Shown here piece by piece: positions 8,734 through 18,859 of a stretch of 64,000 bases of DNA. Position numbers and translations under genes: made by a program. How positions within the stretch are numbered: position 1 is the stretch's first letter; each line of letters begins with the position of its first letter. Under the pieces are notes generated by a model, which worked only from the letters and a program-made list of their open reading frames with translations, had not been told where the DNA came from and did not search any database. The stretch comes from Faecalimonas umbilicata (lineage in GTDB: Bacteria; Bacillota; Clostridia; Lachnospirales; Lachnospiraceae), in assembly GCF_004346095.1 (NCBI RefSeq), contig NZ_SLZV01000011.1, positions 19,409 through 83,408 on the forward strand, written 5' to 3'.

Positions 8734-10968
8734 CTATTTCCATCCTGACAAATACCCCTTTCCATCGTCAATCCTAAAACAAATCGCTCCATTGTCCTGT
8801 GTACTATAGATTTTTACCCCAGATTGTTTCAAACGTTGAATCGTCTCCTGATTTGGATGTCCGTAGGAATTGTTACGTCCTGCGGAGATAATCGCATACT
8901 TTGGTTTGACCTGTTCTAAAAACAACTCTCTCGTTGAATTTTTCGATCCATGGTGTGCAACTTTCAAAAGAAAGATTTCTTCAGAAAATCTGTCAACCAG
9001 TTCTTCTTCTCCCTTTCCCTCCACATCCCCTGTTAAGAGTAGTTTTACGTTTTGACAAGTTACTTTCAGCACGAGGGAGCTGGCATTTCCCGGATCTGCT
9101 TCTGAATTTTCTGCCGGGTGGATACATTCGATGGAAATGCGAGCATCTTCCACGGATTCTCCCTCATGCATCGCCACAACCGCCACCCCTTGCATATCCG
9201 CCCGATATGCCAGCTGCCAAAGGGTATCGTCCCATACGTCCTTTCTCGGAAGCACAAGTGTGTCGATGGAGATTCCATATGCCTGCCGTTCCATCAGTTC
9301 TACAATTCCATTCAAATGATCCTGATCTCCATGTGTAACAAAAACATAATCCAGCTTTCTGACTCCTTTTGATTTCAGAAATGGTTCAATCCGATATTTC
9401 CCCACCTGTTTGATATCGGTACTTCCTCCATCGATCATACAAGTCAATCCCGTATCTGTCTGAAGAAAAATCCCATCTCCCTGCCCTACATCAAGAAATG
9501 TCACTTCCAGTTCTTCTTTTCCAATTTCAATAATAAGAATCAATGCCAACCCTGTGATCCACAACACACTTCCTACCTTTTGTTTCCAGTTCCATACCCG
9601 GTTCTGAACTTCCTTTTTCCATTTCCCTTTCTTTTCTTCCATTTTCTTTTCTATTATCTTTCTTCTCCACCACATCACAAATGCAAAAAGCAGACAATAA
9701 TATATCACAATCTTCCAGATTTCCGGTTTCCCAGTCACAACAACAGCATTAGGAAGCCTCAGAAACATCCTACAGAGTAACTCATAACCTTCCAGAAGAA
9801 ATCCACTGCTTTTTAAAACAAGACTGCCACCCGGCATCCACAAAACAGCTAGAAAAAGCCCAATGATTGCTGTGCCAAGGATCCAGCTCATCAGAGGGAT
9901 GACAAGCAGATTGAGAAAGATCGCATACAGCGATATTTCATAATAGAAAAAACTTAGGATCGGATGGAGCATGACAGTAATTGCCAGACTTCCGGATAAT
10001 GTCTGTAACCATTTCTTTTTCCCCGCAAAAATTTCCTGAAATATTGGGCAGAGAAGCACAATTCCAAGAATCGCCCCAAAAGACAAAAGGAATGCAGCGT
10101 CTGTCAAATCGTCCGGATTTTCTGCTGCGATCCATGCTGCTGCCACTGCCAGAGCCGTTGGCAGGTCATAGACCCTTCCGGCTGCATCTGCACCAATCCG
10201 AAGAAGGAACATGAAAAAAGCTCGTTGTGTAGATACACTCATCCCCGTCATGCATGCATATCCCCCAAGCACAACCGCACTTGTAATCCCCGCTATACAA
10301 AAAGAACATCCTCCTTTCCGGAGCCATTGGTAGAAGGCATTGCCGATCAAAGATATATGCAAACCGGAAATGGCAAGCAAATGGCTGATTCCGCTTTTCT
10401 GATACAGTTCTTTCACTTCCGGATCCATCCCCGCTTTCTCGCCCAACACCATTGCCGCAAGAATTCCTCCGTTTTTCTTTCCCAGGCAGTGTTCAAACAC
10501 TTCCCTGCTCCTCTGCCGCATCCGAAACAGCATCTCCTCTAAAGAAACTTTTGCCCGCTCCGTGACCAAGATCTCTTTCGCCCACAAAAATCCTGTTGTA
10601 TGTTTCTTCCGATAATACTCTCTCTGATCAAAATTCCCAGGATTACGTGCTTCTTCAAAAGTCTCTCCATCTCCTTTTACACAAATGCGATCGCCGATTT
10701 TTACTTTACGGAACGAATCGTCATAAATCACTATTTTTTCTTTCTCAATATATTGCTTCTTTTTCTGTCTGGATTGTTTTTCAAGATTTCCAATTGTTAA
10801 GATTTGTTGTTTTGATGTGATTGATTTCTGAAGGACAGTGCCTTCTATCTGAATTGTTGTAGAAGAGGGAAAAGCAGGATTGTCCATCGTTTTCCCCATT
10901 ATCAAAGTAGCTGCCAGCCTGAGCAGCAAAAAGAAGATGCACAGGAGGCAGAGTGGTTTCTTTCTCAC
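8734..10968 (-). CDS. comEC: competence protein ComEC/Rec2 DNA channel
   Basis: Polytopic membrane protein that passes one strand of incoming DNA into the cytoplasm during transformation. The 744 residues contain all family parts: an N-terminal membrane anchor and OB-fold region (1-150); the Competence domain with SHLLAISGLHISLIGN and about eight membrane segments (150-470); and a C-terminal metallo-beta-lactamase domain (490-744) with DVGQGDG, THGDQDHLNG, LLTGDVE and VAHHGSKNS. The metal ligands HxDxDH are intact, so nuclease activity is plausible. It overlaps the upstream GerMN gene by 4 bp. comEA is also nearby (14080-14760), but no comEB or comG genes are in the window. Confidence 0.95.
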   Translation of the reverse strand: MRKKPLCLLCIFFLLLRLAATLIMGKTMDNPAFPSSTTIQIEGTVLQKSITSKQQILTIGNLEKQSRQKKKQYIEKEKIVIYDDSFRKVKIGDRICVKGDGETFEEARNPGNFDQREYYRKKHTTGFLWAKEILVTERAKVSLEEMLFRMRQRSREVFEHCLGKKNGGILAAMVLGEKAGMDPEVKELYQKSGISHLLAISGLHISLIGNAFYQWLRKGGCSFCIAGITSAVVLGGYACMTGMSVSTQRAFFMFLLRIGADAAGRVYDLPTALAVAAAWIAAENPDDLTDAAFLLSFGAILGIVLLCPIFQEIFAGKKKWLQTLSGSLAITVMLHPILSFFYYEISLYAIFLNLLVIPLMSWILGTAIIGLFLAVLWMPGGSLVLKSSGFLLEGYELLCRMFLRLPNAVVVTGKPEIWKIVIYYCLLFAFVMWWRRKIIEKKMEEKKGKWKKEVQNRVWNWKQKVGSVLWITGLALILIIEIGKEELEVTFLDVGQGDGIFLQTDTGLTCMIDGGSTDIKQVGKYRIEPFLKSKGVRKLDYVFVTHGDQDHLNGIVELMERQAYGISIDTLVLPRKDVWDDTLWQLAYRADMQGVAVVAMHEGESVEDARISIECIHPAENSEADPGNASSLVLKVTCQNVKLLLTGDVEGKGEEELVDRFSEEIFLLKVAHHGSKNSTRELFLEQVKPKYAIISAGRNNSYGHPNQETIQRLKQSGVKIYSTQDNGAICFRIDDGKGYLSGWK

Positions 10969-11930
10969 TTCTGCTCCTCCTTCTTCCTAATAGCTTCGCC
11001 GTCAAACGGTTGTTCCAGAGAAATGCCTTTGTAGCTTTGGTCACTTTTTCCGTTGACTAAGATCTGAACTGCCCGGATTTCTTTTCCGTTTTCCATCAAG
11101 GAACGGACAAGCGCCTCTATCTGCAGCGCCGGATCCATCCGCGATTCCTGCTGAAGAAAGGTGTCATCAAAGTTGACATAACAGATTCCGTCCTTGACAG
11201 AAGTTCCGATCAGACGAACTTTAGAATCCAGTACCGGCTGAAGTTTCCCTGATGCCGGCCCTTTGAGCAAACGCTCCATGGCAAGTTTTTCCGTTGACAG
11301 ATTCGTATTGTAGCGTACCTCCTCTAACACCTCCGGCACAAGCGCAGTACCTTCTTCATTTCCAAAATACAGTGTAAGGTCCGTTTTTTCATAAGAGTGC
11401 AGCGCAGAACCTGTATTTTTAATAAAATCTTCTGCCCGCATGCTTCCAACAACCTGTCCTTCCTTATCCGTCAGTGGATTGCCCTCTACTTCAAATGCGA
11501 CCGACTCGATGCCATCAATCTGCACAAGCGATTGGACGATCGCCGCCCGGCAAAGTACCTCCCGGACCGCTCCCATCTCATAATATCCTCCGCCAAAATT
11601 AACTGTGATCTTTCCCTCTTGCACCTCAAATCCAAGTACCTTTACCCGTTTTGAGATCACCGGTTTCATCTCCACATCCTCCGGCGCTTTGGAAAGTGCT
11701 TTTAACATCGCCCGTGCAGCTTTCTCTGCATCTTTCTCTTTGATCTGATACGGTTCTTTCTCAATAGTTGTCTCCTCACTGTTCATGTAATAAATTCCAT
11801 CACCGGAAACACTCTTCTTTTCTTTCCCACATGCAGCAAGCAACATGATTCCCAGTACCACAAGCAGACCAATTCCGATTTTCTTTTTCAATTTTCCTGT
11901 CATCTTCTCTCTTTTTGTCTTCCCTTTCAT
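10965..11930 (-). CDS. GerMN-domain lipoprotein
   Basis: 321-residue exported lipoprotein. It has a basic N-terminus, hydrophobic segment IGIGLLVVLGIMLL and lipobox LAAC around residue 34. Two GerMN repeats follow (about 90-175 and 205-300), recognisable by KITVNFGGGYYEM and ICYVNFDDTFL, where B. subtilis GerM and LpqB have the same fold. The role in this family is unclear, with links to spore cortex, germination or envelope signalling. The gene lies 17 bp downstream of the sensor kinase gene and overlaps comEC by 4 bp. An operon RR-HK-GerMN-ComEC is therefore likely, and a sensor-associated lipoprotein resembling the LpqB-MtrB pair is a reasonable inference. Confidence 0.88.
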   Translation of the reverse strand: MKGKTKREKMTGKLKKKIGIGLLVVLGIMLLAACGKEKKSVSGDGIYYMNSEETTIEKEPYQIKEKDAEKAARAMLKALSKAPEDVEMKPVISKRVKVLGFEVQEGKITVNFGGGYYEMGAVREVLCRAAIVQSLVQIDGIESVAFEVEGNPLTDKEGQVVGSMRAEDFIKNTGSALHSYEKTDLTLYFGNEEGTALVPEVLEEVRYNTNLSTEKLAMERLLKGPASGKLQPVLDSKVRLIGTSVKDGICYVNFDDTFLQQESRMDPALQIEALVRSLMENGKEIRAVQILVNGKSDQSYKGISLEQPFDGEAIRKKEEQK

Positions 11931-11947
11931 TTCTGCTCACCGGAATG

Positions 11948-13369
11948 TTACGCAATATAGGTCAAAGGAACACGAACAGTAAACGTCGTCCCTTCCCCTT
12001 CTTTACTGTGTACTTTCACAATTCCTCTATGCATTAAAATTGCATTTTTCGCAATTGCAAGCCCAAGTCCGGTTCCTCCAATCTCTCGGGAATGTGATTT
12101 ATCTACCCGATAGAAACGCTCAAAAATATGCTCGACGGCATCTTCCGGAATCCCGATACCAGAGTCTGCAACTTTGATATAGAAATATTTATAATCTGCG
12201 TTCAGAGAGACATGCACCCATCCCTCCTCATGATTATATTTGATTGCATTTTCCACCAGATTAGAAATCGCAAGCGTCAGCTTCACTTCGTCCACCTCCG
12301 CAATCACCGGACGGAAACTTTCAAATACAACTTCGATATTATGTTGTACCGCAATCGGCCGCAGACGTTTTAAGATCAATTCCAGAAGATCATTGATATT
12401 TTCTGACTTGATATTTAAATCCGCCGACGTCTTGTCCAACTTGACAAGTGACAGCAGGTCATTGATAATCTTATTCTCCCGCTCGATCTCTGCCGCGATA
12501 TCCTCCATAAATTCCTGATACAATTCCGCAGGAGCGCCTTCCTGTGCCAGGAGGGAATCGGCCAACACTTTCATCGAAGTCAATGGTGTCTTCAGTTCAT
12601 GGGAGACATTTGAGACAAATTCCTGCCTGGAATCATCAAGAATCTTAAGTCTTCCAAGCATCTTATTAAACGCATCAGAAATCAGCATTGTCTCGGTATA
12701 GGCATTCTCGTGAAGATTGTCCGTATCATACCCTTCCGTCACAGCTCCGATTGCCTGTGTAATTCTTCCAAACGGCCGCACAAGAAGCGCGGAAATAAAA
12801 AAGGAAATGGTAATGATCACAACTCCGACAGCAATCTCCACAGCAACCGCTTTGGAATGCAGAACATCTACACTGTCCACAACGGAATCGGTGGAAACAC
12901 TGACAAGCATGATCCCTTCCGTCTGTCCGCTATTCGGATCCTGGATTGCCTGCGTTACCTCAATATAGTGGTTTTTCGAATCATACTCACTTGTATTGTT
13001 TCCCTCATAGCACTCCATCACCGCCTCTGAAATGATTGTTTTCCCTTCCTCCATGTCATAAGTATCTTTGACTACCTGAAACTCATCATCGATCAGAAGA
13101 ATTCTGCCACTGTAAATATCAGCAAGCTGTGCCAGCTCCGCATCCAATGTTTCTGACGGTACTCCTTTTAAATAGCCCGCTTTTCCAAGACGACTCCCTA
13201 GCATTGTGCTCTGATTCTGAATTTCCGCCGTCCGCACGGAAACCGCTCTCTTTTCATAATTGCTGATGATTCCCTGCCCGACAACGATACACGGGATAAT
13301 TCCAATCACGATCAAAAGCAACATGATCCGAAAACGGAGACTTTTAAAGAACTTACCGCGGAAGTATAT
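11948..13369 (-). CDS. membrane sensor histidine kinase
   Basis: Two-component kinase with TM1 (MLLLIVIGIIPCIVV), an external sensor region of about 150 residues, TM2 (VGVVIITISFFISALLV) and a HAMP linker. HisKA carries the phospho-acceptor His (VSNVSHELKTPLTS), and HATPase_c has N-box NLVENAIKYN, G1 DSGIGIPED and G2 GGTGLGLAIAK. It is the partner of the response regulator immediately upstream. The start is uncertain. The first in-frame ATG after the regulator stop (13322-13324) would remove the basic residues before TM1 and has no ribosome site. A TTG at 13391-13393 overlaps the regulator and has GGGGAG directly adjacent, with no spacing. ATA at 13367-13369 has AGGGG at proper spacing. I give the last, with low confidence in the exact codon. 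Confidence 0.85.
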   Translation of the reverse strand: MYFRGKFFKSLRFRIMLLLIVIGIIPCIVVGQGIISNYEKRAVSVRTAEIQNQSTMLGSRLGKAGYLKGVPSETLDAELAQLADIYSGRILLIDDEFQVVKDTYDMEEGKTIISEAVMECYEGNNTSEYDSKNHYIEVTQAIQDPNSGQTEGIMLVSVSTDSVVDSVDVLHSKAVAVEIAVGVVIITISFFISALLVRPFGRITQAIGAVTEGYDTDNLHENAYTETMLISDAFNKMLGRLKILDDSRQEFVSNVSHELKTPLTSMKVLADSLLAQEGAPAELYQEFMEDIAAEIERENKIINDLLSLVKLDKTSADLNIKSENINDLLELILKRLRPIAVQHNIEVVFESFRPVIAEVDEVKLTLAISNLVENAIKYNHEEGWVHVSLNADYKYFYIKVADSGIGIPEDAVEHIFERFYRVDKSHSREIGGTGLGLAIAKNAILMHRGIVKVHSKEGEGTTFTVRVPLTYIA

Positions 13370-13370
13370 C

Positions 13371-14057
13371 TTATCCCCTAAAATAATAACCAACTCCCCA
13401 CTTTGTATGCACATACTTTGGATCACTTGGATGGCTCTCAATTTTCTCCCGCAAGCGGCGGATATGTACATCGACAGTTCTTGCATCCCCCGGATAATCA
13501 TAGCCCCAGACAAGATTCAAAAGTTTCTCTCTGCTGTACACTTTATTCTGATTCAGCGCAAGCAGTTCCAGCATATCAAATTCTTTTGCAGTCAGATTGA
13601 CTTCCCGTTCTCCGATAAAGACACGGCGGCTCTCGCAATCTAACTTCATCTCTCCCTTTACGATCAGATTCTTCTGTTCTTCCGGTCTGTCCTTCTTCGT
13701 ACGCCGGATGATTGCCTTGATCCTTGCTTTTACCTCCAGAATATTAAACGGCTTTGTGACATAATCATCCGCACCATACTCCAGTCCCATGATCTTATCT
13801 ATATCATCCCCTTTTGCCGTCAGCATAATGATCGGCACATCCGAAAATTCCCGGACCTGCTGACAGACCTCAAATCCTGTCAGTTTCGGCAGCATGACAT
13901 CCAGAAGAATTAAGTCAAACTCACCGCTTTTTGCAAGCGCCAACGCCTCTTCCCCGTCATATGCAGCAGTGACTTCCATCCCATCCTGCTCTAGACTAAA
14001 CCGAATTCCCTTCACAATTAATTTTTCATCATCGACAACCAATATCTTATTTCCCAT
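13371..14057 (-). CDS. OmpR/PhoB-family response regulator
   Basis: 228-residue regulator with a receiver domain (residues 1-115; acidic pocket VVDDEKL, phospho-acceptor in LILLDVMLPK, conserved VTKPF lysine) and a C-terminal winged-helix DNA-binding domain (EVNLTAKEFDMLELLALN, RTVDVHIRRLREKIE, GVGYYF). It is immediately followed by its cognate kinase; the regulator stop codon is inside the kinase's presumed ribosome site. Target genes cannot be read from the sequence, but the cotranscribed GerMN lipoprotein and ComEC are candidates for linked function. Confidence 0.95.
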   Translation of the reverse strand: MGNKILVVDDEKLIVKGIRFSLEQDGMEVTAAYDGEEALALAKSGEFDLILLDVMLPKLTGFEVCQQVREFSDVPIIMLTAKGDDIDKIMGLEYGADDYVTKPFNILEVKARIKAIIRRTKKDRPEEQKNLIVKGEMKLDCESRRVFIGEREVNLTAKEFDMLELLALNQNKVYSREKLLNLVWGYDYPGDARTVDVHIRRLREKIESHPSDPKYVHTKWGVGYYFRG

Positions 14058-14079
14058 AAACTCTCCCTTACCAGAGCAT

Positions 14080-14760
14080 TCAGACTGTGATCCGTTCTTT
14101 TATTTTTTCAAACACACCGTCCTTGATTCCCTCGATCTCTTTGATCTGTTCAATGGACTGAAAGCCGCCTGCAGATTCCCGATAGGTAAGAATGCTATCT
14201 GCCTTTGCCTCACCGATCCCGGGAAGTGTCATAAGTTCTTCCTTTGTCGCAGTATTTAAATTCACCTTTCCCTGAGAAGTCTTTCCACTTTCTCCGGGCG
14301 CACCGGAAGTATTTGCTTCTGCCGCAATTCCCGAAGCAACCTCCTCCTTTGTCGGAACCTGAATCTGCACCCCATCCGTCAAAAGTTCTGCCTGATTCAG
14401 AAAACTTTGGTCAGCCGCCTCCGTCATTCCTCCGGCACGCTCCAGTGCCTCAAAAAGCCGGGATCCTTCCGGCAGCTCATATACACCTGGTGTACAGACT
14501 GCACCCGATACATACACCCAGATCGTTTTTGGCTGCCGTTCACCGTCCGACACTTCCGACGCAGATTGGTTCTGCCGCTCTTCTGAGTCCGATTCACTTT
14601 TTTCGACCTCTTCCAATTGGACCTCTTCCATCCGATGCTCCTCTTTTTCGCAGGCTGTCAGACAAAGTGTCACTATCAGAATCCCGATTCCATACATCCT
14701 ACTTCTGCTGCGCTTCCACTTGTTCTTAGTGCTCTTTTCATTTTTCTTTTGCTTATACAT
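14080..14760 (-). CDS. comEA: ComEA-like DNA-binding competence protein (SLBB + helix-hairpin-helix)
   Basis: Surface DNA receptor for transformation. 226 residues from the ATG at 14760, which has AAAGGAG 8 nt upstream; an earlier in-frame ATG at 14811 has no ribosome site. The N-terminus has a hydrophobic segment ending LCLTAC, so the protein may be a lipoprotein instead of the usual membrane-anchored ComEA. An acidic linker, an SLBB domain (WVYVSGAVCTPGVYELPEGS, about 90-155) and a C-terminal double HhH (VNLNTATKEELMTLPGIGEAKADSIL, about 165-226) follow. It sits 22 bp upstream of the response regulator, which places comEA and comEC at the two ends of one gene cluster. Confidence 0.92.
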   Translation of the reverse strand: MYKQKKNEKSTKNKWKRSRSRMYGIGILIVTLCLTACEKEEHRMEEVQLEEVEKSESDSEERQNQSASEVSDGERQPKTIWVYVSGAVCTPGVYELPEGSRLFEALERAGGMTEAADQSFLNQAELLTDGVQIQVPTKEEVASGIAAEANTSGAPGESGKTSQGKVNLNTATKEELMTLPGIGEAKADSILTYRESAGGFQSIEQIKEIEGIKDGVFEKIKERITV

Positions 14761-14884
14761 ATTTTCTCCTTTATAGATATTCTCTATAAATCCCCTCATA
14801 TGCAAAGTCACATATATTGTATCGAATTTACCTCAGAATTACAACCAATTCTTCCCCGGCTTTTTTATTTCTTAGATTTCTTCT

Positions 14885-15316
14885 TTACTTCCACTGAAAA
14901 ATCGCAATACCGATCAAAGCCAGAGCCATCCCTCCTATTTTTCGCCATTCCAGCGGTGATTTCTCCACACCAAACAATCCCAGTACTTCAATAACATATG
15001 CCACGATCAACTGTGCGATCACAATCAGAAGCGCCGCTTTTGCAGGTCCCAGCTGTTCCATACTTTTAATCACGGTCCACGTAATTCCAGCTCCAATCGC
15101 ACCTCCCAGCAGCATATATTTTGGCTCTACTTTTCCGAGTGCCATCACACTATCCCTGCCTGCGATCAGCCATGCCACAAGACAAACCGCAAAAGCAGAA
15201 AATTGTACCCAGCCATTGGACACCCACATCCCCGTTGTTTTTGTTACCTGTGTGTTAAAAACTCCCTGCACACTCATCAGCGCCCCAGAGAGCAACGCAA
15301 TAAAAAATCCAGTCAT
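14885..15316 (-). CDS. DMT-family transporter, YdcZ (DUF606) type
   Basis: 143 residues with five hydrophobic segments starting GFFIALLSGALMSVQGVFN and ending GGMALALIGIAIFQWK. This is the half-size YdcZ/EamA-like architecture, which normally works as a homo- or heterodimer. The substrate is unknown. A GGGAGG site precedes the ATG. It is separated from argD by about 150 bp and from comEA by about 125 bp, and so is probably a single-gene unit. Confidence 0.85.
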   Translation of the reverse strand: MTGFFIALLSGALMSVQGVFNTQVTKTTGMWVSNGWVQFSAFAVCLVAWLIAGRDSVMALGKVEPKYMLLGGAIGAGITWTVIKSMEQLGPAKAALLIVIAQLIVAYVIEVLGLFGVEKSPLEWRKIGGMALALIGIAIFQWK

Positions 15317-15467
15317 CGGACTCCCTCCCAGAATGATTCGTCACTTTTTTGTAACATCTATTTCTTTCCAGTGTATCCAATGACCGGATTTTTATGCCCC
15401 GATCCCAATCAAAAATTCATTTTTCTATATCATGTAACTTATAAAAATGAGCATCATCTGCTTCCTT

Positions 15468-16655
15468 TTAACAAACACGAACAAGTGCTCTCTCTAACTT
15501 TTCTGTCATTTCATCAATTTCTTTTTCAGTAATGATCAGCGGCGGAAGGAATCTTACAACCTGCGCGCCTGCCGTCACAAGCAAAAGTCCCTCCTGTTTC
15601 GCCGCCTCCACAATCTTTCCGGCCGGACAAGAAGTGATCAACCCCTGCATAAATCCCTTTCCTCTTCTCCCTGTGAACAGATCGTATTTTGCAAGTAAAG
15701 TATCTAATTTTTCTTCAAGGTACGGAGTCAATCTGCGCACATGTTCTGCTAACTTCTGCTCTGTAAAAAGATCGATCACCGTACTGACTGCCTGACATGC
15801 AAGTGGATTGCCGCCATAAGTCGTCCCGTGATCACCCGGTTTTAAGGAGTTTTGCGCTACCTCCTCTTTCATTGCAAAAGCCCCGACCGGAACTCCGTTT
15901 CCGATTGCCTTTGCCATCACAAGGATATCCGGCTGTACCCCATATCCTTGCCACGCAAACATTGATCCGGTTCGCCCCATGCCGCACTGAATCTCGTCAA
16001 AGATCAACAGAATCCCTTTTTCCTCGCAGAGTGTGCGAAGTCCTTGCAGAAATGACTGTTCTGCCACAAAGACGCCACCTTCTCCCTGTACCGGTTCCAG
16101 AAGGATTGCACCTGTCTTCTCTGTCACCTGTTCTTTTACACTTTCCAGATCATTAAATATGGCAAATTTCACACCGCCTACAAGTGGTTCAAACGGTTCC
16201 CGATAGCTTTCCGTTCCCGTCACCGACAGCGCACCCATACTGCGGCCATGAAAGGAATGTTCCATGGAAATAATCTCGCAGGCACTGTTTCCTTTTTGCT
16301 TCGCATATTTTCTTGCTGTTTTCAAAGCGCCCTCAATTGCTTCTGTCCCGCTGTTTGCAAAGAAGACACGATCCATTCCCGAGATGGTTTTCAGTTTTTC
16401 TGCCGCTTGGGCAAGCGGTTCGTGATAATATAAATTGGATGTATGGATCAACTGATCAATCTGTTTTTTCAATGCAGACTGCAATGTTTTGTTTCCATAT
16501 CCAAGAGAACTGACACCAATCCCCGAGCCAAAATCCAAATAGGCTTTTCCATCTGTATCATACAGGTAAGCGCCGTCTCCTTTTTCCAACACAAGATCAT
16601 ATCGATTATAGGTATGTAAGATAGCGCTTTCCGCCTTACTGATTGTCTGGTCCAT
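15468..16655 (-). CDS. argD: acetylornithine aminotransferase
   Basis: PLP-dependent class III aminotransferase that converts N-acetylglutamate semialdehyde to N-acetylornithine. 395 residues from the ATG at 16655, which has AGGAG about 10 nt upstream. A longer frame reaching 16751 lies inside argB and is rejected. Family features are [42 protein letters not shown] and the PLP lysine in [17 protein letters not shown]. It overlaps the end of argB by 20 bp and is the last gene of the argC-argJ-argB-argD operon. Confidence 0.95.
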   Translation of the reverse strand: MDQTISKAESAILHTYNRYDLVLEKGDGAYLYDTDGKAYLDFGSGIGVSSLGYGNKTLQSALKKQIDQLIHTSNLYYHEPLAQAAEKLKTISGMDRVFFANSGTEAIEGALKTARKYAKQKGNSACEIISMEHSFHGRSMGALSVTGTESYREPFEPLVGGVKFAIFNDLESVKEQVTEKTGAILLEPVQGEGGVFVAEQSFLQGLRTLCEEKGILLIFDEIQCGMGRTGSMFAWQGYGVQPDILVMAKAIGNGVPVGAFAMKEEVAQNSLKPGDHGTTYGGNPLACQAVSTVIDLFTEQKLAEHVRRLTPYLEEKLDTLLAKYDLFTGRRGKGFMQGLITSCPAGKIVEAAKQEGLLLVTAGAQVVRFLPPLIITEKEIDEMTEKLERALVRVC

Positions 16656-17544
16656 AGTAAAATCTGCTCCTTTCTCCCTCAAAAATGGCAGTTCCAATTC
16701 CTCTGTTTGTAAAAATTTCAAGCAACAGACAATGCGGGATTCTTCCATCAAGAATATGGACTCTCGATACCCCTGCCTGGATTGCCTCTATACAGCTATA
16801 AAGTTTCGGAATCATTCCCCCGGTGATCGTTCCCTTCTCGATCAGCTGTTTTCCTTCTTGAATTGTCAATTCTGAAATCAACGTGGAGGCATCTGCCGGA
16901 TCTGTACAAATTCCTTCTACATCAGATAAAAACGCTAATTTTTCCGCATGTACCGCCTGCGCGATCGCACATGCCGCATCATCCGCATTGATATTATAAG
17001 TCTGATAATCCTCTCCTAGCCCAATCGGACAGATGATAGGAAGGAAATCTTTCTCCAGAAGATCCAAAAGTACATTTGCATCCACCGATGTCACTTCCCC
17101 CACAAATCCGATATCTTTTCCGTCTGAAAATTTCTTCTGCGCCCGAAGTAATCCACCATCTTTTCCACTCAGACCGATGGCCCGCACTCCCAACGATTCC
17201 ACAAGCTGAACTAACCCCTTATTCACCTTTCCAAGCACCATTTCTGCAACTTCCATCGTCTCCTCATCCGTCACGCGAAGTCCGTTGACAAACGTAGGCT
17301 GCTTTCCAGTCTTCTCCATCCACCGGCTGATCTCTTTCCCTCCTCCGTGGACAATGATTGGTTTGAAGCCAACCAATTTTAAAAGAGTCACATCCTCAAT
17401 CACCCTCTTTTTCAATGTCTCATCGATCATCGCACTTCCACCATATTTTACAACGATGATCTTTCGGTTAAATCGCTGAATGTACGGCAACGCCTCGATC
17501 AGTACCTCCGCTTTTTTCAAATATTCCTGCATCTTCTGGCTCAT
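16636..17544 (-). CDS. argB: acetylglutamate kinase
   Basis: Phosphorylates N-acetylglutamate, the second step of arginine synthesis. 302 residues. The amino-acid kinase fold shows [11 protein letters not shown] (phosphate-binding GG), [24 protein letters not shown] and the [15 protein letters not shown] region. The N-terminal helix ([11 protein letters not shown]) is typical of hexameric, arginine-inhibited enzymes, so feedback inhibition is plausible. The start has GGAAG before it, and the gene lies 48 bp from argJ. Confidence 0.97.
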   Translation of the reverse strand: MSQKMQEYLKKAEVLIEALPYIQRFNRKIIVVKYGGSAMIDETLKKRVIEDVTLLKLVGFKPIIVHGGGKEISRWMEKTGKQPTFVNGLRVTDEETMEVAEMVLGKVNKGLVQLVESLGVRAIGLSGKDGGLLRAQKKFSDGKDIGFVGEVTSVDANVLLDLLEKDFLPIICPIGLGEDYQTYNINADDAACAIAQAVHAEKLAFLSDVEGICTDPADASTLISELTIQEGKQLIEKGTITGGMIPKLYSCIEAIQAGVSRVHILDGRIPHCLLLEIFTNRGIGTAIFEGERSRFYYGPDNQ

Positions 17545-17592
17545 TTTCGTCTCTTCCTTCCTTTTGTCTCTGCATCATTTCTGTTTGGTATG

Positions 17593-18816
17593 CTAGCTCC
17601 GGTAATCTGCATTGATATCGATATATCCGTGTGTCAAGTCACAGCCCCATGCAGTCGCTTTCCCATCCCCAAGTTTCAGATCTGCAAGGATTTTTACTTT
17701 TTCCTCAGATAAAATCTCCGTCGCCTTCTCCTCACTATACGGAAGTGCCACCCCATCGGAAAGAATCTGAATCGTTCCTGCTGCACTTTCCAAAAAGAGA
17801 TCTACCTGCTCCGGTACAAATGAAACGCCTGCATATCCCATCGCACAGAGGATCCTTCCCCAGTTTGCATCATGACCTGCCACTGCTGTTTTTGTCAGAT
17901 TCGAGCAAACGACTGACTTGCTGATTTTCTTTGCCTGCTCTTTATCTGCCGCTCCGACAACCTCCACTTCCAGAAGAGCCGTAGCGCCCTCTCCATCTCC
18001 TGCGATTGCCTTTGCCAGCTGCTCATTGACCGTATGTACTGCTGCTGCAAATGCTTTATATTCTTCTGTACCCGGACAGATCGGAGCATTTTGTGCCAGT
18101 CCGTTCGCAAGAAACAAGACCGTATCATTTGTAGAAGTATCTCCATCTACGGAAATCATATTATACGTCTCCTCTACATCTTCACTTAATACTTTCTGTA
18201 AAACTTCTTTTTCAATCACAGCATCGGTCACAAGAAACGAAAGCATCGTACACATATTTGGGTGGATCATTCCGGATCCTTTGGCCATCGCACCGATCGT
18301 CACTGTCTTCCCGCCAATCTCCAGCTGTACTGCAGCCTCTTTTTTATGCGTATCTGTTGTCAGAATCGCCTCTGCGGCCTCTGCTCCACAAAGTTTGTCA
18401 TTGCCTTTTGCCTGGGCAAGCATATGGATTCCCGCCTGGATTTTCTCCATCGGAAGCTGTTTTCCAATCACTCCGGTAGAGCTTACCAGCACTTGTTCTT
18501 TCTGAATCCCGAATACTTCTGCCGCTGTCTGTGCCGTCTGTTCACAATATTGCATCCCTTCTTCTCCGGTACACGCATTTGCAATTCCCGAATTGACAAT
18601 TATCGCCTGCACCGCTCCGCCTTGTTTGACAATCTTCTGATCCCACTTTACCGGAGCTGCCTTCACCACATTTGTCGTAAAAGTTCCCGCCGCCACACAC
18701 GGAACACTGCTGTAAATCAATGCCATGTCTGTACGCCCCTCGTATTTGATCTGGGCTGCTGCCGCTGCCGCCTCAAATCCCGGTACCACTGTAATTCCAC
18801 CTTTGATCTGCTTCAT
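17593..18816 (-). CDS. argJ: bifunctional glutamate N-acetyltransferase / amino-acid acetyltransferase
   Basis: Transfers the acetyl group from N-acetylornithine to glutamate (the cyclic route) and may also use acetyl-CoA. 407 residues. The self-cleavage site is in HPNMCTMLSFLVTDA, where the nucleophilic Thr becomes the N-terminus of the beta chain. The residue before it is Cys instead of the common Ala. Upstream, SSTGVIGKQLPMEKI and KGSGMI are conserved, and downstream GDTSTNDT is intact. With argJ present, the operon needs no separate argE. It is in the same operon as argB. Confidence 0.97.
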   Translation of the reverse strand: MKQIKGGITVVPGFEAAAAAAQIKYEGRTDMALIYSSVPCVAAGTFTTNVVKAAPVKWDQKIVKQGGAVQAIIVNSGIANACTGEEGMQYCEQTAQTAAEVFGIQKEQVLVSSTGVIGKQLPMEKIQAGIHMLAQAKGNDKLCGAEAAEAILTTDTHKKEAAVQLEIGGKTVTIGAMAKGSGMIHPNMCTMLSFLVTDAVIEKEVLQKVLSEDVEETYNMISVDGDTSTNDTVLFLANGLAQNAPICPGTEEYKAFAAAVHTVNEQLAKAIAGDGEGATALLEVEVVGAADKEQAKKISKSVVCSNLTKTAVAGHDANWGRILCAMGYAGVSFVPEQVDLFLESAAGTIQILSDGVALPYSEEKATEILSEEKVKILADLKLGDGKATAWGCDLTHGYIDINADYRS

Positions 18817-18859
18817 CTCTGTTTTCCTTCCTTTCTTTGCTGCCTGTTATTTCTGCCTT

